Shown piece after piece: positions 9,965 to 19,622 of a stretch of 64,000 nt of DNA. The stretch lies in contig NZ_SJPP01000001.1 in NCBI RefSeq assembly GCF_007860075.1, forward strand, positions 2,149,980-2,213,979. The letters run 5' to 3'. The notes beneath the pieces are model-generated. The model searched no databases. It was not told the origin of the DNA and worked only from the letters and a program-made list of their open reading frames with translations. This DNA is from Symmachiella macrocystis (GTDB lineage: Bacteria > Planctomycetota > Planctomycetia > Planctomycetales > Planctomycetaceae). How positions within the stretch are numbered: position 1 is the stretch's first letter; each line of letters starts with the position of its first letter. Both the position numbers and the translations under genes were made by a program.

Positions 9965-10438
9965 TTAGACCCGTTCGGAAATCACTTGCTGTAACAAGGC
10001 CATTTGAGCATTAATGAATTCGATCGCGTAACTTTGCAGCATCCCGTTTTTAGTCATCTCCATCGCTTCTTCTTCGATGCTGCGATTGTTGCCGTCTTGA
10101 AAGGTCAAGTTATAGGGTGAGGCTTGGACCGCCTCGAAGATTTCCGGTGTGAACAACTCAGCCATGTCGGGTTGTGTGGTTTGGCCGCCGCCCGCAAGCC
10201 CCGGAGAGGGAAAAGGAGGCATCGGGTATTGGCTTTGGGATTGTTTGGGTTGGCTTCGCTGCTTAATGGCTTCCCGCAGCAGAGACTGGAACTTCTTAAC
10301 GTCCAAATCCCGCATGCGGTAATCGTCGGTGTTGATGTTGGCCATATTGCCAGCCAAGATTTCCTGGCGGCGTTCGGTGAACGAGGCCACTTGTTCCAGC
10401 AACGGAACCGTGGTCGACTGCAATATTGAATTGATCAT
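9965..10438 (-). CDS. flgB: flagellar basal-body rod protein FlgB
   Basis: 157 residues. FlgB is the rod subunit adjoining FliE. The motif RRQEILAGNMANINTDDYR (about residues 23-41) is characteristic, as is the C-terminal helix IEEEAMEMTKNGMLQSYAIE with the FINAQMALLQQVI tail. The middle is a Gln/Pro-rich insertion, typical of FlgB. It starts 15 bases after the NtrC-type regulator gene, so the two are probably cotranscribed. Confidence 0.95.
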   Translation of the reverse strand: MINSILQSTTVPLLEQVASFTERRQEILAGNMANINTDDYRMRDLDVKKFQSLLREAIKQRSQPKQSQSQYPMPPFPSPGLAGGGQTTQPDMAELFTPEIFEAVQASPYNLTFQDGNNRSIEEEAMEMTKNGMLQSYAIEFINAQMALLQQVISERV

Positions 10439-10453
10439 GACATGAACCTTTCG

Positions 10454-11983
10454 TTACGCAGCTCGTTTGAACGGTTGATTGGATCCGGGGCCGCCTCGTG
10501 GCGGATAGCCGTAATCTCGCAGTTTTCCGGAGAGCGTTCGCAGGCCGATCTGCAACGCTTGTGCCGTTTTTTCGCGGTTGCCGGCAAAACGCGCGAAGGT
10601 CGATTCGATGAGTTTGCGTTCCATCTCCTTCAATGACATGCCGGATTCGGACGAGTTGTGGTCTTGCGTCGGAGCGGCCAACCAGGGACGAATCAGTTCC
10701 GGAGTCAATTTAGGACCGCAGTCGATGGCACAACCCCGCTCGATGAGGTTTTCCAATTCCTGAACATTTCCCGGCCATGCGTAGTTGGCCAGAATATCCA
10801 TGGTGGCCGCCGGAATCCGTTTGGCCGGCTTCCCCTGTTTGAGAGCGATGTTGCGGAGAAAATGTTCCGTGAGCGCTGCGATGTCGTCCCGATGATTCTT
10901 CAGCGCGGGCGTGGGGAGGATCCGTGATGCGATTTGCTTGAGTAGGTCCTCACGGAATAATCCCTGCCGCGCTTGATGGTCCAGATCGTAGCGGGTTGTG
11001 GTGATGATGTGCGTGTCCAGCGGACGGTATTCGGTTGCCCCCAAACGGCGAAACCGCCGCTCGCGCAACACCTGTGCAAAATCGGCTTGAATCATGAACG
11101 CCATTTCGTCAACGTTCTGCACGACCAACGTACCGCCGGCTGCTAAGTCCAGCCGTCCCGGTCGTGGTTCACCACCTCGAAACGAATCGACAGCCGTGTC
11201 GCCGAACAGTTCCCGCTCCAAGTGTGCGGCGGTCAAAATCGAACAATCCAGCGTGATGAAGGGACGATGGGCTCGCGATCCCAAATCATGTAAAACGCGA
11301 GCCACCAATTGCTTACCGGTGCCCGGTTCCCCTTGAACCAACACGGGCGCGTCCCCTTCGGCACAGCGCAAAGTTCTTAGACGCAATTCGCTAATCGCCG
11401 CACTATTTCCGACGATGTCATGTGTTCCCCGTTGTGCAAGTTGTCGCGTCAGGCGGGTGTTCTCCGCAATCATTTCCGCATGTGTCAATACTTGCTGCAC
11501 GATGCTGTAGAGCATTTCCGGATTCACGGGAGGGGCGATCACCACACAGGGCTGCGACTGCATTTTGTCAATGATTCCAAACGGAGCCGCTGTATGCGCG
11601 ATGACAATGTGCGGAGTCGATTGCGAACTTGTCACCAGTGCGGTGATTGCCGCAACCGCCGATTCGCTCTCTTCGTGCACGTCGTGAATCACTAAATCGA
11701 ATTGTTGGCTGCGCAACAATAATTCGGCATCGGCGGGCGAATGGACGGCTGTTGCCCGTGCGCCGAATTCGACAAGCCCATCCACCACGGCAGTTCGGCT
11801 GTCAAGCTGATCGCCCACCACCAGCACGTGTGCGGAGAGTGTCCGTTCCTGACGTACGTCAGCCCCGTAGATTTTTAACGGAGAGGCATTCAGATTGTGG
11901 TCGTTTCGATGGTCCATGGATTGATTCAATGCAGGTGATTTGAAACGGCGACTAGTATCGTGCGTGGAAATAATGTTGGTCAT
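10454..11983 (-). CDS. NtrC-type flagellar regulator with degenerate ATPase motifs
   Basis: 509 residues. The order is a receiver-like domain (about 51-170, with a possible phosphoacceptor Asp101 in DLVIHDVHEE), an AAA+ domain of sigma-54 activators (about 190-415) and a C-terminal Fis-type helix-turn-helix (about 455-500, NREKTAQALQIGLRTLSGKL). Walker A is intact (GEPGTGK, 218-224), and arginine-finger region GLFREDL and sensor region WPGNVQELENLIERG are present. However, the GAFTGA loop that contacts sigma-54 is absent: after ELFG the sequence is DTAVDSFRGGEPRPGR. The Walker B DE pair is also replaced (GGTLVVQN, Gln289-Asn290). It overlaps the flgN-like stop in an ATGA arrangement. Placement suggests a FlgR/FleQ-like role, but classical activation of sigma-54 polymerase looks unlikely. 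Confidence 0.8.
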   Translation of the reverse strand: MTNIISTHDTSRRFKSPALNQSMDHRNDHNLNASPLKIYGADVRQERTLSAHVLVVGDQLDSRTAVVDGLVEFGARATAVHSPADAELLLRSQQFDLVIHDVHEESESAVAAITALVTSSQSTPHIVIAHTAAPFGIIDKMQSQPCVVIAPPVNPEMLYSIVQQVLTHAEMIAENTRLTRQLAQRGTHDIVGNSAAISELRLRTLRCAEGDAPVLVQGEPGTGKQLVARVLHDLGSRAHRPFITLDCSILTAAHLERELFGDTAVDSFRGGEPRPGRLDLAAGGTLVVQNVDEMAFMIQADFAQVLRERRFRRLGATEYRPLDTHIITTTRYDLDHQARQGLFREDLLKQIASRILPTPALKNHRDDIAALTEHFLRNIALKQGKPAKRIPAATMDILANYAWPGNVQELENLIERGCAIDCGPKLTPELIRPWLAAPTQDHNSSESGMSLKEMERKLIESTFARFAGNREKTAQALQIGLRTLSGKLRDYGYPPRGGPGSNQPFKRAA

Positions 11984-12432
11984 TGTCCGATGTCCAAACG
12001 GCGGTGTGTCGCGGGTGCCAGGCTGTCACGATAAGCTTCGCTCACGCGTCCTCCCTGGTCGAGGTTTTGCAAATCCTGTTGTGTGGCTGCGCGACGTTCT
12101 TCAATGCGGTCAGTACTGGCTTGTTCTTGACGGACGAGTTCCGCTAAGTCGGATTCCGTACCGTTGAGCAAGTCCTCACATTGTCGGCGTGTTTCCGTGT
12201 CGAGTTCATCGCGTTGCAACTTCCACAAGGCTTGAATGCGCGGCCGATGCTTTGCGTACTCTTCCATTTGATTCAAAACTTTTTGTTTCTTACCCAAGAC
12301 GACCAACAATTGTGTGTAGTCATCCTCGATGATTAACCGATCCTGATTGTGGGACAATTCCAACAACCGGCTGCAACATTCGCGGTGTGCCGCGAAGATT
12401 CGCACAAAGTTGAACGTGGGAGATCCGGTCAT
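11980..12432 (-). CDS. flgN: FlgN-like flagellar export chaperone
   Basis: 150 residues, all helical. It has the FlgN pattern of an N-terminal helix (HRECCSRLLELSHNQDRLII) followed by DDYTQLLVVLGKKQKVLNQM, close to the family consensus in which a 'D...L..LL..K..LI..L' helix is conserved. FlgN keeps the hook-filament junction proteins FlgK and FlgL soluble before export. The C-terminal third is charged and variable. The position at the head of the flg/fli operon supports the call; a FliT-like protein is the alternative. Confidence 0.65.
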   Translation of the reverse strand: MTGSPTFNFVRIFAAHRECCSRLLELSHNQDRLIIEDDYTQLLVVLGKKQKVLNQMEEYAKHRPRIQALWKLQRDELDTETRRQCEDLLNGTESDLAELVRQEQASTDRIEERRAATQQDLQNLDQGGRVSEAYRDSLAPATHRRLDIGQ

Positions 12433-12484
12433 AGGATGGTTTCGAAGTAAAGAAAAAAAGGTGGCCGAGACAGAACGTCAGTCG

Positions 12485-15115
12485 TTAAGCAGAGGGTCGA
12501 TTGTGCAATTCAATGGCCCATTGCAACCAATCTCTCCATTGGTCCTTATTCAACGCTTCGCTGTGTTCCAGAAAATCCTGGTCGGGGATTTGCTCCAAAA
12601 TAAATTTCGCCTGCGCCAGCGCCCCGCGGGCGTCCAGGGGACGATTGAGCCGGTCATAACAGTTCGCTTCCTGGACCATGGCCCGCAGCGCATCGGGATG
12701 GTTTTGATACCGTCCGGCCGCTTCGCGATAACGAATCACCGCTCCGTGGTAGTCCTGGAAATTGAAGAAGTTATTGGGGATTTCAAAGTAACAGTTCCGC
12801 AAAAACTCACGCCCCAATGCGTCGATGCGGCCTGCATCCGATGCCAATAACAATTCTGTCTTCAACCGCTCATAGTTACTGTTGGATTGATCGAGCAGTT
12901 GTTTCATCTGGTTGAAAAACTGGTTGCGGGCGTTTTCGGTTTCAGCGGCCTTCATTTTCGTTTGCTGATATTCGGCGCTGCGCTGGCACGCCTTGGCAAG
13001 GTAGTAGCGAGCCTCCATCAACATTTTGGTGCGTTCGCGATGGCGCGGGTCGATGGTTGCCTTTGTCGGCAGGTCAAATCGTTTGACATATTCATCCAAC
13101 CGGATGATGGCTTCATCCCAGCGCCGATACGCGGTGAATTTCAGTTTTTCCGCAGCTTCCTGATCCGTCGCTTCCACCGTCGCCGCTTGCATCGCTATTT
13201 CTTCGCAAGTGAGATGCAGCAGTTTTCCCAATCCAAACAGCGCGTCTTGCCATTCCTCCGCTGCAGGTGTCAGTTGGTCGGAAATCAACATTTCGCGCCA
13301 AGTTTGTTCCGCCAATTCATGACGATCGGTTTCAAAATAGCACGTTCCGATCAACAGCCGCGCTTGGAAGGCCATGACATGCGTGGGATGGCTGGTAATG
13401 ACTCTTTGAAAGTGATTCAGTGCATCCTCAAACAAATGAAGTTGCATCAAGACCCGACCCTTGAGCACCAAGGCGGCGGGCAACTGCTTTGTGGGATTCG
13501 TATTCAGAAACAACGTGAGATAATTCACAGCGCTTTGATAGTCATGCCCTTTCAAGAAGTGCTCTGCCGCCATCCACAAATCGGTGGGATATTCGGCAGA
13601 CGTCTTGCGTTCGGCTGCGAGGAGTGCGAATGCTTGCCCGCTACGTACCCAGCGGTTTTCGAGTTCGCTTTGTCGTTGCTGACGTTTCTGGTTGTTGGCA
13701 ACCGCAAGTTGATCCTCAAGATGCTGTGCGGCCTTTTGATTCGCCAAAGCCCCGTACTCCCGGGCCAAAGCCGAGGGAAACAGTGGAGCCATGTGCTCAG
13801 AAAGTGCGATCGAGTGTTGATACAACTCCATCTCGTTCCAGGAATTCCAGGCGTCCAAAATCACACCGCGAAACACCTTGACGTCGATCCATTTGTTACT
13901 GAAGTCGCTCGGGTTGTGAACCTGCCGTAAGACATCGTGATAGGTCTCCAACGCCTTTTCATGAAAATTCTGCCGTCTCAAAATGTCCGCCGCCCACAAC
14001 TGCGCCGCAACAGCTTCGTGTGATCCGCGAAATTGTTTGTAGGTCCGTTCGTAATAATTGCGAGCCGCGTCGTAATGGACGGTTTGATTCGTACGATCTC
14101 GTTGGGCCAACCGCTGTTCGCACAATCCCATTAAGTATCGTGCCTGACGTGGAAACTTTTGTCGCAAGCCCTCGCCCGCTTCCACGGGACGCAATTTTTC
14201 CAAGGCCTCAGCGTACTTGCCGGCTTTCATCAGCACCTCAGCCCGCAGAATCGTAATTCCGTCGGTTTCCGCGTGGACATCGGCCAAAGCCGCTTCGGCT
14301 TCACTCGGTTTGTCCATTGCATACAAAATCTGTGCACGTTGCAAAAAGACACGGTCGCGCTGTTGATCGTTCAGTTCGGGGAGGGCGGCGATAGCGATAT
14401 TCAGAGCCTGCGCTTTGGCTAGGTCTTCGGTGGTTTTGGAATAAACATAAGTGTCCGCCAGCAATAATCCCGATTCGATCTTGCCGGGGACATAGGATTC
14501 AACCGCTTTTTCCAATAGGGGTTGCGCCGCTTTCGCCCGGCCAATGCGATACATGCTCAAGCCGAGTGCGTAGGCCCATTGCGCCTCGTATTCTTCGGTC
14601 AAGGCCCGTTCCTGCGCCTCTTCCAAGAAACTCTTGGCCACCAGATATTTTTGTTCCCGGCCTTCGTCTTCGGTCAATTTCTCGGCTTGCCGAAACGCCA
14701 CGATGCCCAGAATGAATTGGTCGCCGCCTGGAAAATCTGGATCCTGGAAACCTTCTTGCTGGATTTCCTGAGCGATGCGCGCCGCGGGTCCGTCATCTCC
14801 GGTTTTTAAAAATTCGAGAGCCGCTATCAATTTCTCGGAGTTCGTTGGCCCTTCCTCGCGTGTGGCGATGTAGATCCCGGCGAACAACAACAAGAAACCG
14901 ACCGTCGTAAAACCGGCCAATTTCAAATTCGCCGGCGTTACCCAATCCTGCACGCCGCTGGCCACGCCCCGAAACTTGTCCATCAATCTGGCCACAAGCC
15001 CCAACGGAGGTTCGAAATCACCGACGTTTTCCAAACCCTCTACGCTCGGCGCATCGGCCAGAGCCGTATCTGATTCCGGTAGTCCGGATTCGGATTGTTG
15101 GGGTTCGGTCGCCAT
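12485..15115 (-). CDS. large membrane-anchored TPR protein at the head of the flagellar cluster
   Basis: 876 residues. An acidic, disordered N-terminus (1-40) leads to one membrane helix at about residues 65-84 (LAGFTTVGFLLLFAGIYIAT). The rest is helical tetratricopeptide-like repeats, for example ALTEEYEAQWAYALGLSMYR, DQQRDRVFLQRAQILYAMDK and LVLKGRVLMQLHLFEDALNH. No enzymatic motif is visible. It is a planctomycete-style scaffold protein of unknown partner. It ends 52 bases upstream of flgN with the same orientation, which suggests cotranscription with the flagellar genes and perhaps a role in organising motor or secretion components, but that is inference. Confidence 0.75.
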   Translation of the reverse strand: MATEPQQSESGLPESDTALADAPSVEGLENVGDFEPPLGLVARLMDKFRGVASGVQDWVTPANLKLAGFTTVGFLLLFAGIYIATREEGPTNSEKLIAALEFLKTGDDGPAARIAQEIQQEGFQDPDFPGGDQFILGIVAFRQAEKLTEDEGREQKYLVAKSFLEEAQERALTEEYEAQWAYALGLSMYRIGRAKAAQPLLEKAVESYVPGKIESGLLLADTYVYSKTTEDLAKAQALNIAIAALPELNDQQRDRVFLQRAQILYAMDKPSEAEAALADVHAETDGITILRAEVLMKAGKYAEALEKLRPVEAGEGLRQKFPRQARYLMGLCEQRLAQRDRTNQTVHYDAARNYYERTYKQFRGSHEAVAAQLWAADILRRQNFHEKALETYHDVLRQVHNPSDFSNKWIDVKVFRGVILDAWNSWNEMELYQHSIALSEHMAPLFPSALAREYGALANQKAAQHLEDQLAVANNQKRQQRQSELENRWVRSGQAFALLAAERKTSAEYPTDLWMAAEHFLKGHDYQSAVNYLTLFLNTNPTKQLPAALVLKGRVLMQLHLFEDALNHFQRVITSHPTHVMAFQARLLIGTCYFETDRHELAEQTWREMLISDQLTPAAEEWQDALFGLGKLLHLTCEEIAMQAATVEATDQEAAEKLKFTAYRRWDEAIIRLDEYVKRFDLPTKATIDPRHRERTKMLMEARYYLAKACQRSAEYQQTKMKAAETENARNQFFNQMKQLLDQSNSNYERLKTELLLASDAGRIDALGREFLRNCYFEIPNNFFNFQDYHGAVIRYREAAGRYQNHPDALRAMVQEANCYDRLNRPLDARGALAQAKFILEQIPDQDFLEHSEALNKDQWRDWLQWAIELHNRPSA

Positions 15116-15687
15116 GGAGGGACGTCCGCTAAGTTAGGAATGAAACGCGTGACTCATCTTGAATGAATATCCAAGAAGAACGAGTCGCAAATGTTGGTGA
15201 AGTGTGGTCGGAATGGAGAGGTGTCTAAATGCCGTCGGAATGCGTGATTGCAGACCTGCCCGCATTCGCGGTGTAGGAAACAGCCTCGCGCAACGGATAG
15301 GCAGCGGTCAGACGCGATGCGCCATGGCTGCAGGTTCGTCAATGCGTATATATGTGAGAGAGTGTCTGTGAAGAGGGAGCGTGTAATACCCGCAACCGTT
15401 CGATTCTGTCAAGATGGCTTGCGCTGTGAATCGTTATTATACAGCTGCGTCCGACCCCTGTCTCAGAACAGATTTTTCTCTCACAACGGACGGATCAATT
15501 GCCCTTGATGGGCTACTTGGAATTGCGTAGTATTCCGCCCCCTCTCTCACTCACATTTTCGACAACTCATCATTTCTGGAACACCGACAAATTCGCGTGG
15601 CGCACGTTGCTCGCCCACCGAATTTTATGCGAGGATTTTCTCGTGATCGTACTTCAACAACGAGAAGCTTTGTGGAAACTGCTACCT
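15116..15687. promoter_or_regulatory. divergent spacer between flagellar cluster and secretin gene
   Basis: About 570 bases separate the TPR gene (minus) from the preferred start of the secretin gene (plus), so promoters of both transcription units should lie here. A TTATTATAC stretch near 15431-15440 could be a -10 region for the plus-strand unit, but no good -35 stands 17 bases upstream. The secretin reading frame stays open upstream to 15499; that part is not hydrophobic or conserved-looking, and a signal peptide begins only at 15688. I see no other gene. Confidence 0.35.
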
Positions 15688-18600
15688 ATGAAATGCGCGT
15701 TCACTGTCGTTCTGTTGACACTTTACCTCTCGGGTATCGCCGCGGCCCAGTCGAGTTCGGCCGCTGAATATCAGGTCTATCCGCTACGGCATAAATCGGC
15801 GACTGAAGTCGAGAAAATGCTGGAGGAGCTACTGGATAATCTCGACGACACCACGCATTTGGTCGCTGATCGTCAAAACAATCAAATCTTGCTCCGCGGG
15901 CCGAAAAACGCTCAACAGATTGCGCAGCAGTTGATCAAATCGGTAGATCGCAATTCGAAGGCAACTACGGCGCCGGTTGAGACGAAGCCGGTTGTCCAAT
16001 CCTATGCCATCGAGCCTGCCGGACTGCAAGAAGCGGCCGACAGCCTCCGCAAACGATTCCAAGAGAACCGTAAGGTCCGTGTCGCAATTGATGTCGATGC
16101 TTCGCGGTTACTCGTTGTGGCACCGCAGCAAATTCATGACTGGATCTCGTCGCGATTGGACGAACCGACACCGCCGCTAGAAATCCAAGAGGTGGAACGG
16201 ACCATCACGCTCAATGGAGGTCCACAACCACGTCAGCCCGTAGAGCAACCGTCGACCGACCAGCCGCGTGAATTGTTTGTCTCGTTGATCAATTCTCAAG
16301 CAGCCGACATCCTGCCAATGTTGCGACAGTTGTTCGGCAAGCGCATGCAACCGATCCGCGTCAACGAAAGTCCCAAACAGAGTTATGTTCTCTCGAAAAT
16401 TGCCGGACACGATGTCGAAATCACCATCGACCGCCGTCGCAATCAGTTTTTGGTGTATGGACAGGACCAAGCCGTTGCTCAAGTCGCGAGACTCGTACGG
16501 GCACTCGATAGTCGCGAGACAACCGAAGGCCGCCGGATTCGTATCCTCGCACTTCGACGCAGTAGTCCTGACAAGGTCGAGGAAGCCGTTCGCGCCTACC
16601 GCGGTGAAAAAACCAAACTAAAATCACCAAAAGCTGTCCGTGAAATATCCGGGGATAAAGGGACGCACCTCATCACTGATTCGCAAGTCCGCCCGGCCAA
16701 TTTTGCCTTCCAAGAAACAGACACCAACAACGATTCCGCCCCGGTACTGGATCCGGACGGACCCATGGACGCCCAGGACGCCGAGCTAGACCGCCAACGC
16801 GAACGGTTGCGGGAGTTGGGGACCGATGTCGAAGTCGAAACATTGCCTGATTTGGACGTGATCATTCTGCGGGGACGCGATCGTGACGTCGAAGAAATGA
16901 CCCGCATCATCAATGAAATTGAACGACTCAGCGCCGAAGCGGAACCGGAAATCGATGTCGTGCTGCTCAAGCATGTCGATAGCCAACAATTATCAACGTT
17001 AATCACCGGTGTGCTTCCCGATTTAATCGGTGGCCGACAAGGTCGCGTAGAGCAAACACCGCTGATCACGCCCAATGCACTGCTCTTGATTGGCTGGGGC
17101 GAAGCGCTGGAGGTGCTGAAGGAATTGATCGCCTCGCTGGACAGTCCCGTAGACCCCAACTCGCAATTGCGCGTCTTTCGGCTGAAACACGCTCCGGCAG
17201 CACAGGCGCAGCAAACCGTACAACAATATTTCACCAATCGTCCGGGATTGGCCGCGTCGGTGCGTGTCACAGCTGACCCGCGCACCAATGCGTTGCTCAT
17301 CCAAGCAGCACCGCGAGACATGCGGGATGTGGCGCTGTTAATCAGCCGGATTGATGTCGCCGAAAGTTCATCGGTTCACCAGGCTCGAATCTTCTCGTTG
17401 AAGAACTCCTTGGCAGCCGACGTCGCCCAAGTTTTGACACAAGCAATTACAGGTGCCGCCGGTGGTGGCGGACAGGCCTCTTCGGTGTTGGAACTGCTGG
17501 CGATCGATACGGCTGGCAAAAAAGTCCTCAAATCGGGGCTGTTGAACAATGTTCAAATCACACCCGACCCGCGTAAAAATACGCTCGTCGTTTCCGCACC
17601 GCCCGAAAGCATGGAGCTGTTGGGCGAGCTGATTCGCCAACTCGATGAAACACCGGTGGACACCGCACAAATTAAAGTGTTTCGGATCATCAACAGCGAC
17701 GCGGCCGACTTGGTGCAGATGCTGCGGTCGTTGCTGCCGACACAAACCGGCGCCGGTGCCGGCCCCCAACTCCCCGGTGCCGAAGGGGAAACCTCACTCG
17801 CGCCATTGCGATTCGCCATCGACACGCGCACCAACAGTATTATCGCCACCGGTTCGGCGGGTCATTTGCGAATCATCGAAGCATTGTTGCTACGTTTGGA
17901 TGAACGCGAAGTCAAACTGCGGCAGAATATCGTGTATCGTTTGAAAAACGTTTCGGCGACAGATGTCGCCCGCGCAATTGGCGATTTCTTACGCAGTGAA
18001 CGACAAATTCAATTGGCGTCCCCGGGCGGTTTGAGTGCTTTTCAACAGATCGAACGCGAAGTGGTTGTTGTGCCCGAACCGGTTGGGAACAACTTGATCG
18101 TCAGTGCCACACCACGGTTTTTTGAAGAGATCAAAACCATTGTCGAAAAACTCGACGAACAACCCCCCAAGGTCATGATCCAAGTATTGATCGCCGAAGT
18201 CGGCTTAAACGATACTGACGAATTTGGTGTGGAGTTGGGACTGCAAGATTCATTGCTTTTCGATCGCAGCCTGTTGAGCAATCTTACCGATTCACAAACC
18301 TTGACACGGACCGCCCAACAATCAACCGACCAAGGAATTATCACCGCGACCGAACAAGAAGTGATTGGAGCTACGTTCGAGCCGGGCTTTGACTTTAATC
18401 AGGCGGAACTCGGGAACAGCGGCAGCGCCCGATCGTTAGCGACTGCAGCTTCAGTGGCTGGCCAAGCATTGTCAAATTTTGCCGTGGGGCGCACAAACTC
18501 ACAACTTGGCTACGGAGGTCTCGTCCTTTCGGCCGGTAGCGACAGCGTAAATATCCTGTTGCGGGCCTTGCACGAGAACAGACGTTTGGAAGTCCTTAGC

Positions 18601-19554
18601 CGTCCGCAAGTGACGACGCTGGATAATCAGCCAGCCTATATTCAAGTTGGTCAACGCGTGCCCCGCATCACCGGTTCTACAGTCGGGTTGACCGGTACGG
18701 TGAATAGTGTTGCATTAGAAAATGTCGGCTTGATTCTCGGCGTCACCCCGCGTATCAGCCCCGAAGGGATGGTGGTGATGGAAATCGACTCCGAAAAATC
18801 CGACGTGGGCAGCGATGCAGATGGAATACCCGTCTTGGTCTCCACCGATGGAACGATCGTCAAATCGCCCCGCATCAACGTCATCACGGCTCAGACAACC
18901 GTTAGCGCCGCTGATGGCGAAACAATCATTCTCGGCGGATTGATCACCAAACGCACGGAGGAAATTCGTCGCCGCGTTCCTTATCTTTCTGAGCTGCCTC
19001 TGCTTGGACAACTCTTCAGCTACGATTTTAATGCCGATCGGCGGACGGAATTATTGATCATTCTCACCCCGCACGTGATCCGTGACCAGCAAGATATGGA
19101 ACGGGTCAAGATGGAAGAATACGCCCGCATGAGTTGGTGCGCTACCGACGTGTGCGAATTGCAAAATCACGATCCTCTGCTGTGTGGCGAATCGGGCTGC
19201 CCGATGTACAACGACGCCATTCCCGTGATATATCCCGACACCGATCCCCGCGGCGAAGGCATAACTCCCGCCCAGCCGGCTTTGATTCCCCAACCGCAAG
19301 AAGATGTGATCTATCCTAATTCTAACCCTCAAAGCCGCATCGATCGCCGTTCGGCAGTCCAGTCCTCCTGGGACGATGTCGAAACCTTGTTTCCTGACGA
19401 CAATCCACAAGGGACGCCGAACCCGAATTTGAATGTCCGGTTACGGCGGATACGAAAAGCACAACCGTCCGATTCTCGTACGGGAATCCCTAAGGTCCTC
19501 TACAGCCCCGAAGGTTCCAACGGGCCGATTGTGCCCGATCAAATGACGCGGTAA
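15688..19554 (+). CDS. giant secretin (GspD/PilQ superfamily) with about nine N-type domains
   Basis: 1288 residues from the ATG at 15688, chosen because it starts a signal peptide (MKCAFTVVLLTLYLSGIAAA, cut before QSS). Residues about 25-820 hold roughly nine successive secretin N1/NolW-like modules. Each has the pattern 'VFxLKNxxAxDVxxxL ... DxRxNxLxVxAxP ... IxxLD', for example RVFRLKHAPAAQAQQTVQQ, ITPDPRKNTLVVSAPPESME and FAIDTRTNSIIATGS. The outer-membrane secretin domain follows (about 826-1140), with VMIQVLIAEV and the C-terminal signature YLSELPLLGQLFSYDF ... TELLIILTPHVI. A Pro-rich tail has two repeats built on VIYPDTDP and VIYPNSNP. Typical GspD has three or four N domains. No other type II secretion or type IV pilus gene is nearby. 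Confidence 0.9.
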   Translation: MKCAFTVVLLTLYLSGIAAAQSSSAAEYQVYPLRHKSATEVEKMLEELLDNLDDTTHLVADRQNNQILLRGPKNAQQIAQQLIKSVDRNSKATTAPVETKPVVQSYAIEPAGLQEAADSLRKRFQENRKVRVAIDVDASRLLVVAPQQIHDWISSRLDEPTPPLEIQEVERTITLNGGPQPRQPVEQPSTDQPRELFVSLINSQAADILPMLRQLFGKRMQPIRVNESPKQSYVLSKIAGHDVEITIDRRRNQFLVYGQDQAVAQVARLVRALDSRETTEGRRIRILALRRSSPDKVEEAVRAYRGEKTKLKSPKAVREISGDKGTHLITDSQVRPANFAFQETDTNNDSAPVLDPDGPMDAQDAELDRQRERLRELGTDVEVETLPDLDVIILRGRDRDVEEMTRIINEIERLSAEAEPEIDVVLLKHVDSQQLSTLITGVLPDLIGGRQGRVEQTPLITPNALLLIGWGEALEVLKELIASLDSPVDPNSQLRVFRLKHAPAAQAQQTVQQYFTNRPGLAASVRVTADPRTNALLIQAAPRDMRDVALLISRIDVAESSSVHQARIFSLKNSLAADVAQVLTQAITGAAGGGGQASSVLELLAIDTAGKKVLKSGLLNNVQITPDPRKNTLVVSAPPESMELLGELIRQLDETPVDTAQIKVFRIINSDAADLVQMLRSLLPTQTGAGAGPQLPGAEGETSLAPLRFAIDTRTNSIIATGSAGHLRIIEALLLRLDEREVKLRQNIVYRLKNVSATDVARAIGDFLRSERQIQLASPGGLSAFQQIEREVVVVPEPVGNNLIVSATPRFFEEIKTIVEKLDEQPPKVMIQVLIAEVGLNDTDEFGVELGLQDSLLFDRSLLSNLTDSQTLTRTAQQSTDQGIITATEQEVIGATFEPGFDFNQAELGNSGSARSLATAASVAGQALSNFAVGRTNSQLGYGGLVLSAGSDSVNILLRALHENRRLEVLSRPQVTTLDNQPAYIQVGQRVPRITGSTVGLTGTVNSVALENVGLILGVTPRISPEGMVVMEIDSEKSDVGSDADGIPVLVSTDGTIVKSPRINVITAQTTVSAADGETIILGGLITKRTEEIRRRVPYLSELPLLGQLFSYDFNADRRTELLIILTPHVIRDQQDMERVKMEEYARMSWCATDVCELQNHDPLLCGESGCPMYNDAIPVIYPDTDPRGEGITPAQPALIPQPQEDVIYPNSNPQSRIDRRSAVQSSWDDVETLFPDDNPQGTPNPNLNVRLRRIRKAQPSDSRTGIPKVLYSPEGSNGPIVPDQMTR

Positions 19555-19622
19555 TTGCCTCAATCCTGATTGAATTTGTTCCGTCGACTTCCTATTCGAT
19601 ATGAGTGAAGGTTTCGTCCACG

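Noticed and set aside
12887-13930. Open frame of 347 codons on the plus strand inside the TPR gene
   Set aside because: It is antisense to a clear TPR protein and its sequence is compositionally odd with no family look; a shadow frame.
15230-15290. Possible sigma-54 -24/-12 site on the minus strand ahead of the flagellar cluster
   Set aside because: The GG and GC elements stand 8 rather than 10 bases apart.
15499-15687. N-terminal extension of the secretin frame from a TTG at 15499
   Set aside because: The extra 63 codons have no signal peptide or conserved sequence, while a typical signal peptide begins at 15688.
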